The notes: generated by a model not told the origin, from the letters alone. DNA of 64,000 bases from Kitasatospora sp044457565 (GCF_044457565.1 NZ_JBITGZ010000015.1:124001-188000), one strand, 5' to 3'; positions 8,056-17,010 are shown, counted from the stretch's first letter. Program-made: numbers and translations.

Positions 8056-8754
8056 TCAGCCCGCCCCGGTGGCGCCGCCCACCACGGCGTCACCGGCCGG
8101 GGTGCCGTGGCCACCGGGGCCGGGCGCGAGCGAGGAGAGGTCGCCGGTGTCCCCCATCCGCAGGACGAACGGGCGCTGCGGGGTGTAGCGGATGGCGGTC
8201 ACCGAGCATGGGTCGACGTTGATCCGCTGGAAGTGGTCGAGGTGCAGACCGAGCGCGTCGGCGACCACCGCCTTGATCACGTCGCCGTGCGAACAGGCGA
8301 CCCAGACGGCGTCCTCGCCGTGCTCGACGGCGATCTTCTCGTCCCATTCGCGGACGGCCGTCACGGTGCGGTGGCTCAGCTCGCGCAGCGACTCCCCGGC
8401 GGGGAAGGCGGCGGCCGCCGCGTGGTCCTGGACGGTGCGCCACAGCGGCTCGCCGGCCAGCTCGGCGAGCGGACGGCCGGTCCAGTCGCCGTAGCGGCAC
8501 TCCCCCAGCCGCTCGTCCAGCGCCGGGTCGCCGAGCTCGGGGCGGGTGGCGAGCAGCGGCTCCAGGGTCTGCCGGCAGCGTTCCAGCGGGCTGCTGACGG
8601 CCCTGGCCAACGGGATCGCGGCCAGGCGCCCGGCGAGGGCCGCGGCCTGGTCCCGCCCGGTGTCGTCGAGGTCGACACCCGGGGTCCAACCGGCCAGGAT
8701 TCCGGCGGTGTTCGCGGTGGAACGGCCGTGTCGCACGAGCAGCAGGGTCGGCAT
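8056..8754 (-). CDS. Histidine phosphatase family protein (MSMEG_4193 type)
   Basis: A 232-residue phosphoglycerate-mutase-like protein. The catalytic RHG is in LLLVRHGRSTANT at residues 8-10; the second Arg is in SSPLERCRQT, the Glu/His region in FPAGESLRELSHRTV, and the second catalytic His in VACSHGDVIKAV. It begins the conserved three-gene minus-strand unit (phosphatase, DUF3090, SCO1664 family). The substrate is unknown. The extra glycine-rich tail is probably disordered. Confidence 0.9.
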   Translation of the reverse strand: MPTLLLVRHGRSTANTAGILAGWTPGVDLDDTGRDQAAALAGRLAAIPLARAVSSPLERCRQTLEPLLATRPELGDPALDERLGECRYGDWTGRPLAELAGEPLWRTVQDHAAAAAFPAGESLRELSHRTVTAVREWDEKIAVEHGEDAVWVACSHGDVIKAVVADALGLHLDHFQRINVDPCSVTAIRYTPQRPFVLRMGDTGDLSSLAPGPGGHGTPAGDAVVGGATGAG

Positions 8755-8923
8755 GGGGCCCAGCGTACGTCCCGGCGCGGCGCGGCCGACGGGGGCACCC
8801 CCGGCCGAAGGCTCGGCGGACAGTGCGCGGGCGGTGTCCGGGCGGTGCGGACCGGGTGCCGCTTTCGGCCCTGGAGTGCGCTTTCAGCGGATTTGATGCC
8901 GGGAGCGCCGGGCAGGCAGCACA

Positions 8924-9913
8924 ATGTCCCGCATGATCGTCGATTGCGCCATCTACCGCGACGGCCACCGCATCGAGGGGCCCGAGGACTACTCCGACGC
9001 CCTGGCGGCCGCCCGGGCGGCGGGTGACACCTTCCTCTGGATAGGGCTGGCCGAGCCGACGACGGCTGAGCTCGACCTGGTCAGCGAGGAGTTCGGCCTG
9101 CACCCGCTGGCCGTCGAGGACGCGGTGAACGCCCACCAGCGGCCCAAGCTGGAGTCGTACCCGGACTCGCTGTTCATGGTGCTCAAGACGCTCGGCTACC
9201 ACTCCGAGGGCCATCTGGTGACCAGCGGCGAGGTGATGCTCTTCCTTGGCGACAGTTATGTGATGACGGTCCGCCACGGCAGCGACAGTCCGCTGGCGGC
9301 GCTGCGGGCACAGCTGGAGAAGCAGCCGGACCTCCTGCGGTACGGGCCGAGCGCCGTCCTGCACTCGGTCTGCGACACGATCGTGGACGGGTACCTGGAG
9401 GCCGCGGACGGCCTCCAGGCCGACCTTGACGAGGTGGAGGCGGACGTCTTCGCGCCGGGCCGGCCGGTGCGCGGCACGGCGGAACGGATCTACGGCTTCA
9501 AGCGGCAGCTGGTGGCGGCCCGGCGGGCCACCGGCCCGCTGCTGGAGCCGATGCTGCGGCTGGCCAGGGGCGGCGAGCCGTTCGTCGAAGCCGAGGCGCA
9601 GCCCTACCTGCGGGACGTGGCGGACCACCTGGCGCGGGCGAATGAGCAGGTCGAGGGCATGGACCGGCTGCTCACGGACATCCTCAGCGCCAATCTGGCG
9701 CAAGTGAGCGTGCAGCAGAACAACGACATGCGGCAGATCTCGGCCTGGGCGGCGCTCGCCGCGGTGCCGACGATGATCGCGGGCATCTACGGGATGAACT
9801 TCGACTTCATGCCCGAGCTGCGCCAGCCCTGGGGGTATCCGGCCGCGCTGCTGCTGATGACGGTGGTCTGCGTGGGGCTGCACCGGGTGTTCAAGCGCAG
9901 CGGCTGGCTGTAG
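8924..9913 (+). CDS. corA: CorA-type magnesium/cobalt channel
   Basis: A 329-residue CorA-family protein: a large cytoplasmic domain, then two C-terminal membrane helices. The family signature GMNF is present (AGIYGMNFDFMPE), with TM1 ending just before it and TM2 (YPAALLLMTVVCVGLH) following, and a basic C-terminal end. The protein imports Mg2+ (or Co2+) as a pentamer. It is monocistronic, divergent from the phosphatase, with a strong hairpin after the stop. A second ATG lies nine bases downstream of the one used. Confidence 0.93.
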   Translation: MSRMIVDCAIYRDGHRIEGPEDYSDALAAARAAGDTFLWIGLAEPTTAELDLVSEEFGLHPLAVEDAVNAHQRPKLESYPDSLFMVLKTLGYHSEGHLVTSGEVMLFLGDSYVMTVRHGSDSPLAALRAQLEKQPDLLRYGPSAVLHSVCDTIVDGYLEAADGLQADLDEVEADVFAPGRPVRGTAERIYGFKRQLVAARRATGPLLEPMLRLARGGEPFVEAEAQPYLRDVADHLARANEQVEGMDRLLTDILSANLAQVSVQQNNDMRQISAWAALAAVPTMIAGIYGMNFDFMPELRQPWGYPAALLLMTVVCVGLHRVFKRSGWL

Positions 9914-9917
9914 CGCA

Positions 9918-9980
9918 CGCCGAGGCCCTCGCCCCCCGCGCGGCGCGGGGGGCGAGGGGCGGGGGGCGAGGGCCTCGGCG
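9918..9980. terminator. Bidirectional terminator between corA and LLM gene
   Basis: Two perfect 21-base arms (CGCCGAGGCCCTCGCCCCCC... and its complement) enclose a 21-base GC-rich loop that can form a nested hairpin. It lies between two convergent genes. Confidence 0.88.
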
Positions 9981-9999
9981 AAGGCCTCGGCGGGGTGCG

Positions 10000-11049
10000 C
10001 TACTCGGCCAGGCCCGCGCGCTCCAGCGCCTCGACGCCGGTGCGCAGCGCCTGGAGCCGCTCGTCGAGGCTGAATCCGGCCGGGGCCAGGGTCAGGGTGG
10101 TGACACCGGCGTCGGCGTAGGCCTGCATCCGGTCGGCGATCCGGGCGGTGTCGCCGAGCAGCGAGGTGGCGTCGATCAGGTCGTGCGGGACGGCGGCGGC
10201 GGCACCGGCGTAGTCCTTGGCGAGATAGCGCTCCTGGATCTCGTCGGCGGCCTGCTCGTAGCCCATCCGGCGGGTGAGCTGGTTGTAGAAGTTCTTGTCC
10301 TTGCTGCCCATGCCGCCGATGTAGAGGGCGGCGTACGAGCGCTGGGCGTCGGCGGCGGCCTTGATGTCGTCGCTGACCGAGATGGTCACCGTCGGGCAGA
10401 GGTCGAAGCCCTCCAGGGTCTTGCCCGCCTTGGCCCGGCCGGCCGCGAGGGGGTCGATGGAGAGCGCGGCGTGCTCGGGGGCGAAGAAGATGCCGAGCCA
10501 GCCGTCGGCGATCTCGCCGGTCTGCTCCAGGTTCTTCGGGCCGATGGCGGCGATGTACAGCGGGATGTGCTCGCGGACGGGGTGGACGGTCAGCTTGATC
10601 GGCTTGCCGGGGCCGCCGGGCAGCGGCAGCGTCCAGTTGGCGCCCTCGTGGACCAGCCGCTCGCGGGACATCGCCTTGCGGATGATCTCGACGTACTCGC
10701 GGGTGCGGGCCAGCGGCTTGTCGAACTTCACGCCGTACCAGCCCTCGGAGACCTGCGGGCCCGAGACGCCCAGGCCGAGGCGGAAACGGCCGCCGGAGAG
10801 GGTGTCCAGGGTGGCGGCGGTCATCGCGGTCATGGCCGGGGTGCGGGCCGGGATCTGGAAGATCGCCGAGCCGACGTCGATCCGCTCGGTCTTGGCGGCG
10901 ACGAAGCTGAGGACGGTCGCGGCGTCGGAGCCGTAGGCCTCGGCGGCCCAGCAGACCGAGTAGCCCAGGCGGTCGGCCTCCTGGGCGACCGCGATGTTGT
11001 CGGCGTCCATGCCGAGTCCCCAGTAGCCGAGGTTGATGCCGAGTCGCAT
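10000..11049 (-). CDS. LLM-class F420-dependent oxidoreductase
   Basis: A 349-residue luciferase-like monooxygenase-fold protein: MRLGINLGYWG at the N-terminus, then AQEADRLGYSVCWAAEAYGSDA, LDTLSGGRFRLGLGVSGPQV and IAAIGPKNLEQTGEIADGW, as in the Rv3520c-like F420 subgroup. Such enzymes use coenzyme F420 as hydride carrier; the substrate is unknown. The upstream region holds a 16-bp palindrome (11109-11124) nearly identical to one before etfB in this window, suggesting shared control. Confidence 0.92.
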   Translation of the reverse strand: MRLGINLGYWGLGMDADNIAVAQEADRLGYSVCWAAEAYGSDAATVLSFVAAKTERIDVGSAIFQIPARTPAMTAMTAATLDTLSGGRFRLGLGVSGPQVSEGWYGVKFDKPLARTREYVEIIRKAMSRERLVHEGANWTLPLPGGPGKPIKLTVHPVREHIPLYIAAIGPKNLEQTGEIADGWLGIFFAPEHAALSIDPLAAGRAKAGKTLEGFDLCPTVTISVSDDIKAAADAQRSYAALYIGGMGSKDKNFYNQLTRRMGYEQAADEIQERYLAKDYAGAAAAVPHDLIDATSLLGDTARIADRMQAYADAGVTTLTLAPAGFSLDERLQALRTGVEALERAGLAE

Positions 11050-11108
11050 GTGGGTGCCAAGCCTTCCAGTCGGTTTCCGCCGACACTAGCCGCGCGGCAG
11101 AGCCTCAT

Positions 11109-11124
11109 GCTACTGGCCGGTAGC
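11109..11124 (-). promoter_or_regulatory. Palindromic operator before the LLM gene
   Basis: GCTACTGGCCGGTAGC is a 16-bp palindrome with one mispair, 60 bp upstream of the LLM start. Its core differs by one base from CTACTGGCCAGTAG at 63802-63815 upstream of etfB. Size and symmetry fit a TetR-family operator. Confidence 0.65.
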
Positions 11125-11270
11125 TGTGGGCTGTGTCACAACGGCAGGTTACGGCCCACTGATCGTTCTGCGGGTCTGCACATCTGCCCGGGCACCGGCC
11201 GCTACGCTCAGCCGACGTGGAGAAGCCTCACCCCACCTGCATGTTTACCAGTTAGCGGAGGGCCTGCCCG

Positions 11271-12251
11271 ATGGAAATGCGTCACCTCGGCCGTACCGGG
11301 CTGCGGGTCTCCAGGCTCGGCCTCGGCACCATGACGTGGGGCCGCGACACCGACGAACACGAGGCCGGCGAGCAGCTCAAGGAGTTCGTGGACGCCGGCG
11401 GCAACCTGGTGGACACCGCCGACGTCTACGCCGACGGCGGCGCGGAGTACCTGCTCTCCCGCCTGACGGACAGTCTGATCCCGCGCTCGGAGCTGGTCAT
11501 CGCCACCAAGGCCGGCAGCGTCCCCGACTCCGACCGCCGCTTCGACGCCTCGCGCGGACACCTGCTGACCGCCCTGGACGCCTCGCTGCGCCGGCTCGGC
11601 ACCGACTACGTGGACCTCTGGCAGGTGCACGCCTTCGACCCGGGCACCCCCACCGAGGAGACCCTGCGCGCCCTCGACCTCGCCGTCTCCTCCGGCCGCG
11701 CCCGATACGTCGGCGTCTGCGACTTCAGCGGCTGGCAGCTCGCCAAGGCCGCCACCTGGCAGCACGCCGACCCGGCACGGACCCCGCTCGCCGGCAGCCA
11801 GACCGAGTACTCGCTGCTCCAGCGGGGCATCGAACGCGAGGTGCTGCCCGCCGCACTCGACGCCGGGATCGGCCTGCTCGCCTCCTCCCCGCTCGGCCGC
11901 GGCGTGCTCACGGGCAAGTACCGGCACGCCGTGCCCCAGGACTCGCGCGGCGCCTCCCCGTACCTCTCCGGCTTCGTCCAGCCCTACCTCGGCGAGCGCT
12001 CGCGGCGGATCGTCGACGCCGTCGCCACCGCCGCCGACGGCCTGGCCAGCAGCCCGCTCGCGGTGGCCCTCGCCTGGGTGCGGGACCGGCCCGGCGTGGC
12101 CAGTGCGCTGGTCGGGGCGCGGACGGCGGCGCAGCTGCAGTCCGCACTGTCGGTGGAGGCGCTTACGCTTCCGGGTGAGATCCGCGGTGCGCTCGACGAC
12201 ATCTCGGCGCCGGTCCACCGCTACCCCGACCACGAGTGGAACGAGCTGTAG
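11271..12251 (+). CDS. Aldo/keto reductase
   Basis: A 326-residue AKR with the standard opening MRHLGRTGLRVSRLGLGTMTWG. The catalytic tetrad is visible: Asp and Tyr in DTADVYADG, Lys in VIATKAG, His in WQVHAFD. NADPH-binding segments follow in the C-terminal half (ALAWVRDRPGVASALVGART). The start is preceded by GGAGGG. It is divergent from the LLM oxidoreductase. The carbonyl substrate is unknown. Confidence 0.93.
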   Translation: MEMRHLGRTGLRVSRLGLGTMTWGRDTDEHEAGEQLKEFVDAGGNLVDTADVYADGGAEYLLSRLTDSLIPRSELVIATKAGSVPDSDRRFDASRGHLLTALDASLRRLGTDYVDLWQVHAFDPGTPTEETLRALDLAVSSGRARYVGVCDFSGWQLAKAATWQHADPARTPLAGSQTEYSLLQRGIEREVLPAALDAGIGLLASSPLGRGVLTGKYRHAVPQDSRGASPYLSGFVQPYLGERSRRIVDAVATAADGLASSPLAVALAWVRDRPGVASALVGARTAAQLQSALSVEALTLPGEIRGALDDISAPVHRYPDHEWNEL

Positions 12252-12348
12252 GCCCGCGGGCCGGGCTCCTCCCCTCGCCGACTCTGTACGAGACGCGGCT
12301 TCGGCCGCACTGCCCGGCAGTGGCGTAATCCTTTGGAGCGAACAGCGA

Positions 12349-14523
12349 ATGGTGAGCGACGCAGAGAACAGCGCTCCGGGCGGCCGGCCGGCCGGCCAGG
12401 CGGACGCGGTCGCGGCACTGGCGGAGGCGATCAGGCTGGTCGGGCAGCAGACCCCGCCCGGCTCCGCCCCGGACACCTCCACCCCGCAGGCGGGTACGCC
12501 CGCGCCGGCCGCAGCTCACCCGGACGAGCAGCGGGCACAGGCCCTGCGCGCCACGGCTCAGGTGCTGACCGCGGGCGGCGCCCCGGCGGACTTCGCAGCC
12601 GCGGCGCTGGCCGAGTTCGGTGAGGGCGCACCCGGGCTGCTCCGCGCCGACCCCTGGGCCGTCCTCGCGCTGCCCGGCGTACGCCCCGAACACGCGGACG
12701 GCTTCGCGCGCGGGCTGCTCGGGCCGGCCGCCGGGCCCGGTGATCCCCGCCGGGCGCGGGCGCTGGTGCCGTGGCTGCTGGAGCAGGCCGCGCTGCGCGG
12801 ACACTCGGCGATGGAGATCGGCGAGGTCGCCGCGGGCCTGGAGCGCCTGGGCCTGCCGGATCCGGCCGCGGCCCTCCAGGAGGTCGTGGTGGACGGCCGG
12901 GTGATGGCCTTCCAGGAGGAGCTGACCGGCCCCGAGGCGCGCACGGCCGGGTCCGCCGACGAGGAGGACGAGCCGCCGACCCGGACGCTGCTCGCGCTGG
13001 AGCGGCTCGCCCTGGCGGAGGAGAGCCTCGCGGACGGTCTGGTCCGGGTGATCTCCACCTTCGTCCCGGCCGAGGACCACGACGAGGCCAAGGACCAGGG
13101 CCAGGACCTGGGCGGGGATCAGGCCGGGGATCAGGACGGCGACGGGCTCGGCAACGAGGCCGACGAGGCCGAGGCTCCCGAGGAGCCGGCGGCGGGCCGG
13201 GCCGAGGACGCGCCCGGTGCGGCCGCCGGCGGGGAGCGGGAGGCCGAGGCCGACCCGGAGGGTACGGAGGCCGCGGACCTGCCCACGGCCGGCACCGCCG
13301 ACGCGGCCGAGCACCACGGCCCGGCCCAGCCGGGCCCGTTGGCCTGGGAGGCCGCGGCCACGGCGGCGCCCTCCTCCTCCGCGGCGGCGCTGATCAGGGC
13401 CGTGTCGGCTGCCGCACTGGTGACGCACACCGGCGGCGAGGCCTCCCGGGCGGAGCTGGCCGCCCTGCTGCACGCCGCGCGCGGGCTCGGCCTGCGCGCC
13501 TGGGCTGCCGCATGGACCGACCAGGCCCGGGACAGCTTCACCGGCCTGCTACCCCCCGGCGCCGCACCCGACGTGGCCGCCCTCGCGGACCTGCTGTCCG
13601 GCGCCGCCGGCCCCGGCCGTGCCCCGGACGGCTCGCTAGCCCTGGACGTCCTGATCGTGCTGGACGCGCCGCTGCTCGACGTCGAGCTGGCCGCCACCCT
13701 GCTCGAGTCCCTGGCCGACGGCACCCGGCTGGTGCTCAGCGGGGATCCGGGCCAGCTCTGGTCGGCCGGTCCTGGCCGGTTCTTCGCCGACCTGATCGCC
13801 GCCAAGGCCTGCCCGGCCGTCGCCTCCCGGACGCCCGACTTCGGGCCGATCGGCGAGCTGGTCTCCGGCATCGGGATCGGCGAGCTGCTGCCGGTGGACG
13901 CGCCGGACAAGGAGGTGGTCATCCTGACCGCCAAGGACGGCGCCGAGGCCGTCCACCGCGCCATCCAGCTGCTCGGCGACTCGATCCCGCGCGCCCTGGG
14001 CATCCCGGCCGAGCGGGTCGTGCTGCTCACCCCCGGCCACGGCGGTACCGCCGGCACCCGGGCCCTGAACGCCGCCGCCAAGGCCCGGCTCAACCCCGGC
14101 CCCGGCCGGTTCGCCGGGTTCGACCCGGGCGACCGGGTGGTGTACTCCCCCACCCCCGGGATCACCCACCCCGGCCGGGTGCTGGACGGCGACGCCACCG
14201 GCCTGCACCTTGAACTCACCGACGGCACGCGGCTGACCGTCGCCCCCGCCGAGGCCGGCCGGCTCCGGCACGGCTGGGCACTGACCGTGCACCAGGCGGT
14301 CGGCCGCCGCTGGCCCGGTGCGGTCGTCGTCCTGCCGGACGACGCGGTTGCCGGGCTGACCAGGCAGTGGGTCTACACCGCGTTCGGCCGGGCGGAGCGG
14401 CACCTGTCGGTCGTACACGCGGCCGGGCCGGCGCTGTCGCAGGCCGTCACCGAGCGGCCCGCCCAGCCGCGCACCACCCGGCTGCGCGCCATCCTGGCCG
14501 AGCACGCCGAGCAGTCGTACTGA
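12349..14523 (+). CDS. RecD2-like helix-hairpin-helix protein with degenerate ATPase motifs
   Basis: A 724-residue protein. ATG 12349 follows GGAGC at good spacing. Residues about 60-200 contain helix-hairpin-helix-type repeats (LLRADPWAVLALPGVRPEHAD); about 243-340 is an acidic linker rich in D, E, A and Q; from about 350 it follows the layout of the RecD/RecD2 helicase. The P-loop position reads THTGGEASRAE instead of a GxGKT sequence (about 358), the Walker B position reads VLDAPLLD (about 436), and the C-terminal UvrD_C_2-like segment LTVHQAVGRRWPGAVVVLP (about 645) is retained. It is therefore probably DNA-binding but not an active helicase. Confidence 0.8.
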   Translation: MVSDAENSAPGGRPAGQADAVAALAEAIRLVGQQTPPGSAPDTSTPQAGTPAPAAAHPDEQRAQALRATAQVLTAGGAPADFAAAALAEFGEGAPGLLRADPWAVLALPGVRPEHADGFARGLLGPAAGPGDPRRARALVPWLLEQAALRGHSAMEIGEVAAGLERLGLPDPAAALQEVVVDGRVMAFQEELTGPEARTAGSADEEDEPPTRTLLALERLALAEESLADGLVRVISTFVPAEDHDEAKDQGQDLGGDQAGDQDGDGLGNEADEAEAPEEPAAGRAEDAPGAAAGGEREAEADPEGTEAADLPTAGTADAAEHHGPAQPGPLAWEAAATAAPSSSAAALIRAVSAAALVTHTGGEASRAELAALLHAARGLGLRAWAAAWTDQARDSFTGLLPPGAAPDVAALADLLSGAAGPGRAPDGSLALDVLIVLDAPLLDVELAATLLESLADGTRLVLSGDPGQLWSAGPGRFFADLIAAKACPAVASRTPDFGPIGELVSGIGIGELLPVDAPDKEVVILTAKDGAEAVHRAIQLLGDSIPRALGIPAERVVLLTPGHGGTAGTRALNAAAKARLNPGPGRFAGFDPGDRVVYSPTPGITHPGRVLDGDATGLHLELTDGTRLTVAPAEAGRLRHGWALTVHQAVGRRWPGAVVVLPDDAVAGLTRQWVYTAFGRAERHLSVVHAAGPALSQAVTERPAQPRTTRLRAILAEHAEQSY

Positions 14524-14549
14524 CGCCTGCCGACCGGCACCACGACGAC

Positions 14550-14583
14550 GGGCGGTGCCGGAGCCCGCGCTCCGGCACCGCCC
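14550..14583. terminator. Bidirectional terminator
   Basis: GGGCGGTGCCGGAGC and its perfect 15-base complement around a CCGC loop, 26 bases after the RecD2-like gene and 36 bases beyond the stop of the convergent gene. Confidence 0.88.
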
Positions 14584-14619
14584 GCCCCCGGGTGCTCCCC
14601 GTGGTCCGACCCGGGCTCG

Positions 14620-15225
14620 TCAGTCCTCGGGTTCCTCGTCGTCATAGACCTCGCTGACATCGAACCGGCAGATCAGCAGCTGCGGGTCGGCGTTCTCGAA
14701 CGGCTCCGGCAGCCACTCGCCGGGTTCGGTCGGCTCCGCGGCCGCGACCCAGAGCGTGGAGTCGCCCTCCTCCAGGCCGAACTCCTCGCTGCGGGCGGCG
14801 ATCTCGTCGGGCTCGTACTCACCGAACACCACGCCGATCGCCGCGTTCACCCCGCCGCCCGGGCCACCGCCCGGGGTGAGCGAGCTGTCCAGCCGTTCGG
14901 CCTGGCCGCGCAGGCGCTTGGGATCGGTGATCAGGTAGTCGCGACGGATCAGCACGCTGATCGCCTCGGGCTGCTCGGGGCCGTGGTAGCCGCCCGCCCC
15001 CTCGTCCCCGGGGACCTCGAAGGGGGTCACCTCGTCGTAGGCCTCGTAGAGGAGCTGGTCGTAGGTGATGGCCGCCGCCGCGAGCTGCTCGTAGGCGGAG
15101 AACACGGCGGGATCGTCGGTGGTGGAGGGGCTGGACACCGCTTCGAGATGACGGTCGATGGCGGTCTTGACCGCCTCGGCGGCGGCGCGTACCTCGGCAA
15201 TGGTGGGCTGCGCGGCATCAGACAT
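14620..15225 (-). CDS. Conserved hypothetical protein, 201 aa
   Basis: I do not recognise a domain. The N-terminal 60 residues are helical (VRAAAEAVKTAIDRHLEAV), the middle has PEAISVLIRRDYLI, and the C-terminus is strongly acidic (VYDDEEPED). There are no signal or membrane segments, so it is probably cytosolic. Codon use is typical for the window. It is convergent with the RecD2-like gene. A minus-strand TAGCGT seven bases before the ATG and a missing Shine-Dalgarno raise the possibility of a leaderless message. Confidence 0.75.
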   Translation of the reverse strand: MSDAAQPTIAEVRAAAEAVKTAIDRHLEAVSSPSTTDDPAVFSAYEQLAAAAITYDQLLYEAYDEVTPFEVPGDEGAGGYHGPEQPEAISVLIRRDYLITDPKRLRGQAERLDSSLTPGGGPGGGVNAAIGVVFGEYEPDEIAARSEEFGLEEGDSTLWVAAAEPTEPGEWLPEPFENADPQLLICRFDVSEVYDDEEPED

Positions 15226-15634
15226 GGTGCTGACGCTATCTCCCCCCGGTGCCAGGACGCACAGCGGTTGTCACCTACGCCCGCGATTTCACCGCAACTT
15301 CCCCCCTGATGTCCGATCCGGGTGGTTCTGTGACGCAGCTCGCAACCACCTCGCACCCACCTCTCGTACGCTCGGGCACGCTTGGGGGCATGCTCGCGGC
15401 GCGCCGGGCGGGCGGGCCAGGCGGGGCGCGGGTGGGGCCAAAGTCGCTTTCGGCATCCCGAGATCGGGGTATCCCGTTCGGCAGGAGAGGCGGAACTGAT
15501 GCACTGCCAGCGGCCTGGGCGGCGGATCCTCCCGTCACGGCGGGCGACGGCGTGCGGTGCGGCCGAAAATGCCGGGCCCGGTTGTCGGAGGCAGGCCTTA
15601 GTCTTGCCTGAAGGTGTCCCCCAGGAGGAGCGTC
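15226..15634. other. Intergenic region, 409 bp
   Basis: It separates two divergent genes. It carries a candidate -10 (TAGTCT, near 15600) for the DUF5703 gene and short dyads such as ATCCCGAGATCGGGGT-like sequence near 15460. Frames that stay open here lack ribosome-binding sites and homology-like motifs; I see no gene. Confidence 0.5.
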
Positions 15635-15844
15635 TTGAGCCCACCGAAGCTGATCCGGCAGCCGGAGTACGAGTACCAGTCCCTGCGTATGCCGCGCGGC
15701 ACGAGCCGCAACGCGGCACGGCAGCTGCTCACCGAGCACGCCGAGTACGGGCACTGGGAACTGGACAGGCTGCGGCTCTTCCCCGACGGCAGCCGCACCG
15801 TACTGCTGCGCCGACGGATCATCCGGCAGGTCAGGAGCTGGTGA
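15635..15844 (+). CDS. DUF5703 family small protein
   Basis: A 69-residue basic protein. I choose TTG 15635 because AGGAGG (15623-15628) ends six bases before it; the upstream GTG at 15614 has no such site. The protein reads PEYEYQSLRMPRGTSRNAARQLLTEHAEYGHWELDRLR followed by LFPDGSRTVLLRRRIIRQ, matching the small DUF5703 proteins of streptomycetes. The function is unknown; the C-terminal beta-like, Arg-rich end could contact nucleic acid, but that is only a guess. Confidence 0.8.
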   Translation: MSPPKLIRQPEYEYQSLRMPRGTSRNAARQLLTEHAEYGHWELDRLRLFPDGSRTVLLRRRIIRQVRSW

Positions 15845-15924
15845 CACGAAGTACCTGGCCGGCGAGCGCCTGGCCGTAGCGCTCCCCGGACGGCGATCGC
15901 CCGCCCGGGCCTGAGCAGCGCAGC

Positions 15925-15970
15925 GGGCCCGCGTCCGCGGCCGGTGGATTCCGGCCGCGGACGCGGGCCC
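15925..15970. terminator. Bidirectional terminator, 20-bp perfect stem
   Basis: GGGCCCGCGTCCGCGGCCGG and its exact complement flank the loop TGGATT. It lies between the convergent DUF5703 and long-chaplin genes and is one of the strongest hairpins in the window. Confidence 0.92.
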
Positions 15971-16033
15971 GACCGCCTTGCGGGCGGTCCCCGAGCAGAT
16001 CGCGCTCAGACCTCAGCGCTCAACGCTCGGTAC

Positions 16034-16837
16034 TCAGCGCGCCCCGGCCCGGGCCCGGCGGTAGAGCACGCCGCCGCCGAGGAGCGTGGCGAGCCCGGCC
16101 GCACCGAGCATCTCGACACCGCCGCTACCCGTCGAGGCGAGCTGGGTCGCGGTGGGCTGCTCGGCCGGGGCGCTCTTCACGACCGGGGCCGACCCGACCG
16201 GCTGGGGCGCGGCACTCGGCGCGGTCTGCGGCACCGAGGCCGGCACCGGCGCCGTGACGGGCACGGTCTCCGGCGGGATACCGGTACGGGGCACGCCGGG
16301 GGTGACGGGGTGCTCCTTCGCCGGCGGGGTCTGGGTCTCCGGCGGGCAGTCGTCCTTCGAGGGTGCCGGCGGCGTCACGACGGCGGGGCCCGCGTTGGCG
16401 CAGGAGTGCCCGAACGCGGGGTGTCCGCCGATGACGGCCGAGTTCCCGCAGGCGTTGACCGGGATGTGCACCGGAGCCTTGACGGAGTTGCCCGAGGCCG
16501 TACCGGGCGACCCCACGGTCTCACCGGAGGCCGTGGCCCCGCCCTGGCTGCGCGCCTCGTCCGAGCCCTGGGCAGGGTCACCGGAGCCGCCGCCGTCGGC
16601 GTTCGCACACGTGTTGCCGAAGGCCGGGTTGAGCGATCCGCCGATGTCGACGGTGTTGCCGCAGGCGTTGACCGGGATGTCCACGGGGACCTGCACGGAG
16701 TTCCCGGAGCCGGCCCCCGGCGAGTTGGCCGCGCCGCCATGGGCCTCGGCGCTCGCGTAGGCGTAGCCGGCGGTCGAGGCCAGCACGCTGCCGGTGGCCA
16801 TGGCCGTGAGGAGCCCCTTCTTGGCTACATTCCTCAT
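16034..16837 (-). CDS. Long chaplin with sortase signal
   Basis: A 267-residue surface protein: signal peptide (residues 1-29, YAYASA), two chaplin domains (about 37-80 and 108-149; each has G-N-x-V-x-V/A-P-V, two Cys and NPAFGN or HPAFGH), a Pro/Ala/Thr-rich wall-spanning region (150-230), the sorting motif LASTG at 233-237, a membrane helix and an RRARAGAR tail. Long chaplins are linked to peptidoglycan by sortase and help aerial hyphae emerge through amyloid rodlets. An extra Cys lies near residue 164. It is next to a short chaplin, as with chpC/chpH of S. coelicolor. The start follows AGGGGAAACA. Confidence 0.93.
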   Translation of the reverse strand: MRNVAKKGLLTAMATGSVLASTAGYAYASAEAHGGAANSPGAGSGNSVQVPVDIPVNACGNTVDIGGSLNPAFGNTCANADGGGSGDPAQGSDEARSQGGATASGETVGSPGTASGNSVKAPVHIPVNACGNSAVIGGHPAFGHSCANAGPAVVTPPAPSKDDCPPETQTPPAKEHPVTPGVPRTGIPPETVPVTAPVPASVPQTAPSAAPQPVGSAPVVKSAPAEQPTATQLASTGSGGVEMLGAAGLATLLGGGVLYRRARAGAR

Positions 16838-17010
16838 TGTTTCCCCTGACGTGTTGAGAAGACGAGCTGAAAGTCGGAATTACCGAAAGTCCGAATGCCA
16901 GACGAAACCCTCGGCTGCACAGGACTTAACGACGCACCACGGCAAAAGTTGAGCCGAACGGAGCCTCTTCACCCGATCGGGCGAAATGCTCCCGGACCGG
17001 GACAGAAAGA

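Noticed and set aside
8090..11086. A 998-codon open frame on the minus strand through the phosphatase, corA and LLM genes
   Set aside because: It runs antisense through corA and out of frame through two real minus-strand genes; composition is Arg/Pro/Ala-rich, typical of stop-poor shadow frames in high-GC DNA.
15226..15634. Small coding genes in the 409-bp gap
   Set aside because: Open frames lack ribosome-binding sites and show no residue pattern of real proteins.
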